Position numbers and translations under genes: made by a program
From: Sporosarcina pasteurii
GTDB lineage: Bacteria; Bacillota; Bacilli; Bacillales_A; Planococcaceae
Length of the DNA stretch: 64,000 bases
Assembly: GCF_041295575.1 (NCBI RefSeq)
Contig: NZ_CP160452.1
Coordinates: forward strand, 1,798,001 to 1,862,000
Reading direction: 5' to 3'
Notes under the pieces: model-generated
Databases searched by the model: none
Told to the model about the DNA's origin: nothing
Seen by the model: the letters and a program-made list of their open reading frames with translations, nothing else
Shown here: positions 63,265-64,000 of the stretch, piece by piece
How positions within the stretch are numbered: position 1 is the first letter of the stretch
Layout of the letters: every line of letters starts with the position of its first letter

Positions 63265-64000
63265 TTAATAATTACGCTTACCAATAAATTCAGCGATTTG
63301 AATAAAAGATTTCTTCGCTTTACCTTCTGGGAGTGCACGAATTTCATGTTTCGCTTTTTGTAAATATAAGTCACTCACCGCGGCAGCTTTTTCTATTGCC
63401 CCGGAACTGCGGACATACGCTAACATATCTTCTCTCGCTTGTTCAGTTAAGTTGCCACTGAAAGCTTGCTCCATATAGGGTTGAAATGCTGGATCATCTT
63501 TCAGATAAAATATTGGCAACGTTAAATGACCATTTAGTAAATCACTTCCAGCTGGCTTGCCAAGCTCTTCATCTGTCGAAGTGAGATCGAGAATATCATC
63601 AGTTATTTGAAACGACATCCCCGCGTAGTAACCAAATCGACTTAGCTTGTTTACTACAGCTGGTTCTGCGCCCGATACGAGAGCACCTAGCTCACAACTC
63701 GATGATAATAGTAAAGCAGTTTTACGCTTTATCCGGCGAAGATAATCGCGAACCGTTTGATTGACAACACGTTGATGTTCTATTTGTATAATTTCACCTT
63801 CACAAATCTCCAACATCGTTTTCGCAAGTAATTGGTGAACTGCAGCATTTTTAATATCCGCAATTGAAACAAGTGCTTGTGCAAATATATAGTCACCCGT
63901 GTACATCGCAATCCGGTTGTTCCATTTCGCTTTAACTGTTGGATGCCCTCTTCTCATATCTGAATTATCGATGACATCATCATGAACGAGGGAAGCCATA
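63265..64000 (-). CDS. hepT: Heptaprenyl diphosphate synthase component II (5' part beyond window)
   Basis: Trans-prenyltransferase catalytic subunit that makes the menaquinone side chain together with HepS. The 3' 245 codons are present; the N-terminus lies past base 64000. The visible part has the first aspartate-rich motif LVHDDVIDNSDMRRG, the KTALLLSSSCELGAL segment and the second motif FQITDDILDLT, then GKPAGSDLLNGHLTLPIFY. The methionine at the edge (MASLVHDD) is internal, not the start. Position before ndk matches B. subtilis hepT. Confidence 0.93.
   Translation of the reverse strand, partial: MASLVHDDVIDNSDMRRGHPTVKAKWNNRIAMYTGDYIFAQALVSIADIKNAAVHQLLAKTMLEICEGEIIQIEHQRVVNQTVRDYLRRIKRKTALLLSSSCELGALVSGAEPAVVNKLSRFGYYAGMSFQITDDILDLTSTDEELGKPAGSDLLNGHLTLPIFYLKDDPAFQPYMEQAFSGNLTEQAREDMLAYVRSSGAIEKAAAVSDLYLQKAKHEIRALPEGKAKKSFIQIAEFIGKRNY

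Overview
The window looks like a piece of chromosome from a low-GC Gram-positive of the Bacillales, most likely a Planococcaceae member (Sporosarcina/Lysinibacillus-like). From about 20.7 kb to the right edge the gene order follows the Bacillus subtilis ypvA-rlmL-rnpB-gpsB-mrfB-mrfA-yppE-recU-ponA-ypoC-nth-dnaD-asnS-aspB-ypmB-dinG-panDCB-birA-cca-bshA-dapB-ypjD-ypjA-qcrCBA-ypiFBA-aro-cheR-ndk-hepT block. It also carries a type B RNase P RNA, bacillithiol and menaquinol:cytochrome c reductase genes and Gram-positive Shine-Dalgarno sites. The family assignment is inference; the synteny and protein families are read from the sequence.

Layout. 0-8.7 kb: the start of lgt, then a cytochrome c maturation region. 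ccsA/resC and resB lie on the minus strand and resA faces the other way on the plus strand. Between them is a minus-strand cassette of sensor kinase, response regulator, beta-propeller lipoprotein, a DsbD/CcdA-like membrane protein and ccdA. 8.7-18.2 kb: a more AT-rich accessory stretch with small lipoproteins and membrane proteins, an AraC-type regulator, a ferritin-like/DUF1541 fusion, a decayed gene fragment, a family of short 'GCGCCC' repeats, a solitary PrrC/RloC-type AAA ATPase (probable phage defence), and a small gene translationally coupled to a large serine recombinase that abuts rlmCD. 18.2-40 kb: core genes for rRNA methylation, DNA repair (mrfAB, recU, nth, dinG, ypvA), cell wall and division (ponA, gpsB, tseB), replication restart (dnaD), asnS and aspB. 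40-53.4 kb: the pantothenate operon with a structured leader, birA/cca/bshA/dapB, and the qcr operon, flanked by two related composite repeats of about 1 kb. 53.4-64 kb: reoY (ypiB), the TPR protein ypiA, the aro/hisC/tyrA supraoperon without trp genes, cheR, ndk and the 3' part of hepT.

How it fits together. ResA, CcdA, ResB and CcsA together deliver reduced apocytochrome and haem for c-type cytochromes such as QcrC, encoded 46 kb away. The aro genes make chorismate and then prephenate products, and hisC and tyrA lead on to Tyr/Phe. hepT provides the menaquinone side chain used by the Qcr complex. mrfA/mrfB, recU, nth and dinG are DNA repair genes. The least explained parts are the sensor/propeller/CcdA-like cassette, the AAA ATPase with its recombinase, the nested hairpin-module repeats, the double inverted repeat behind mrfB, and the pan leader RNA.
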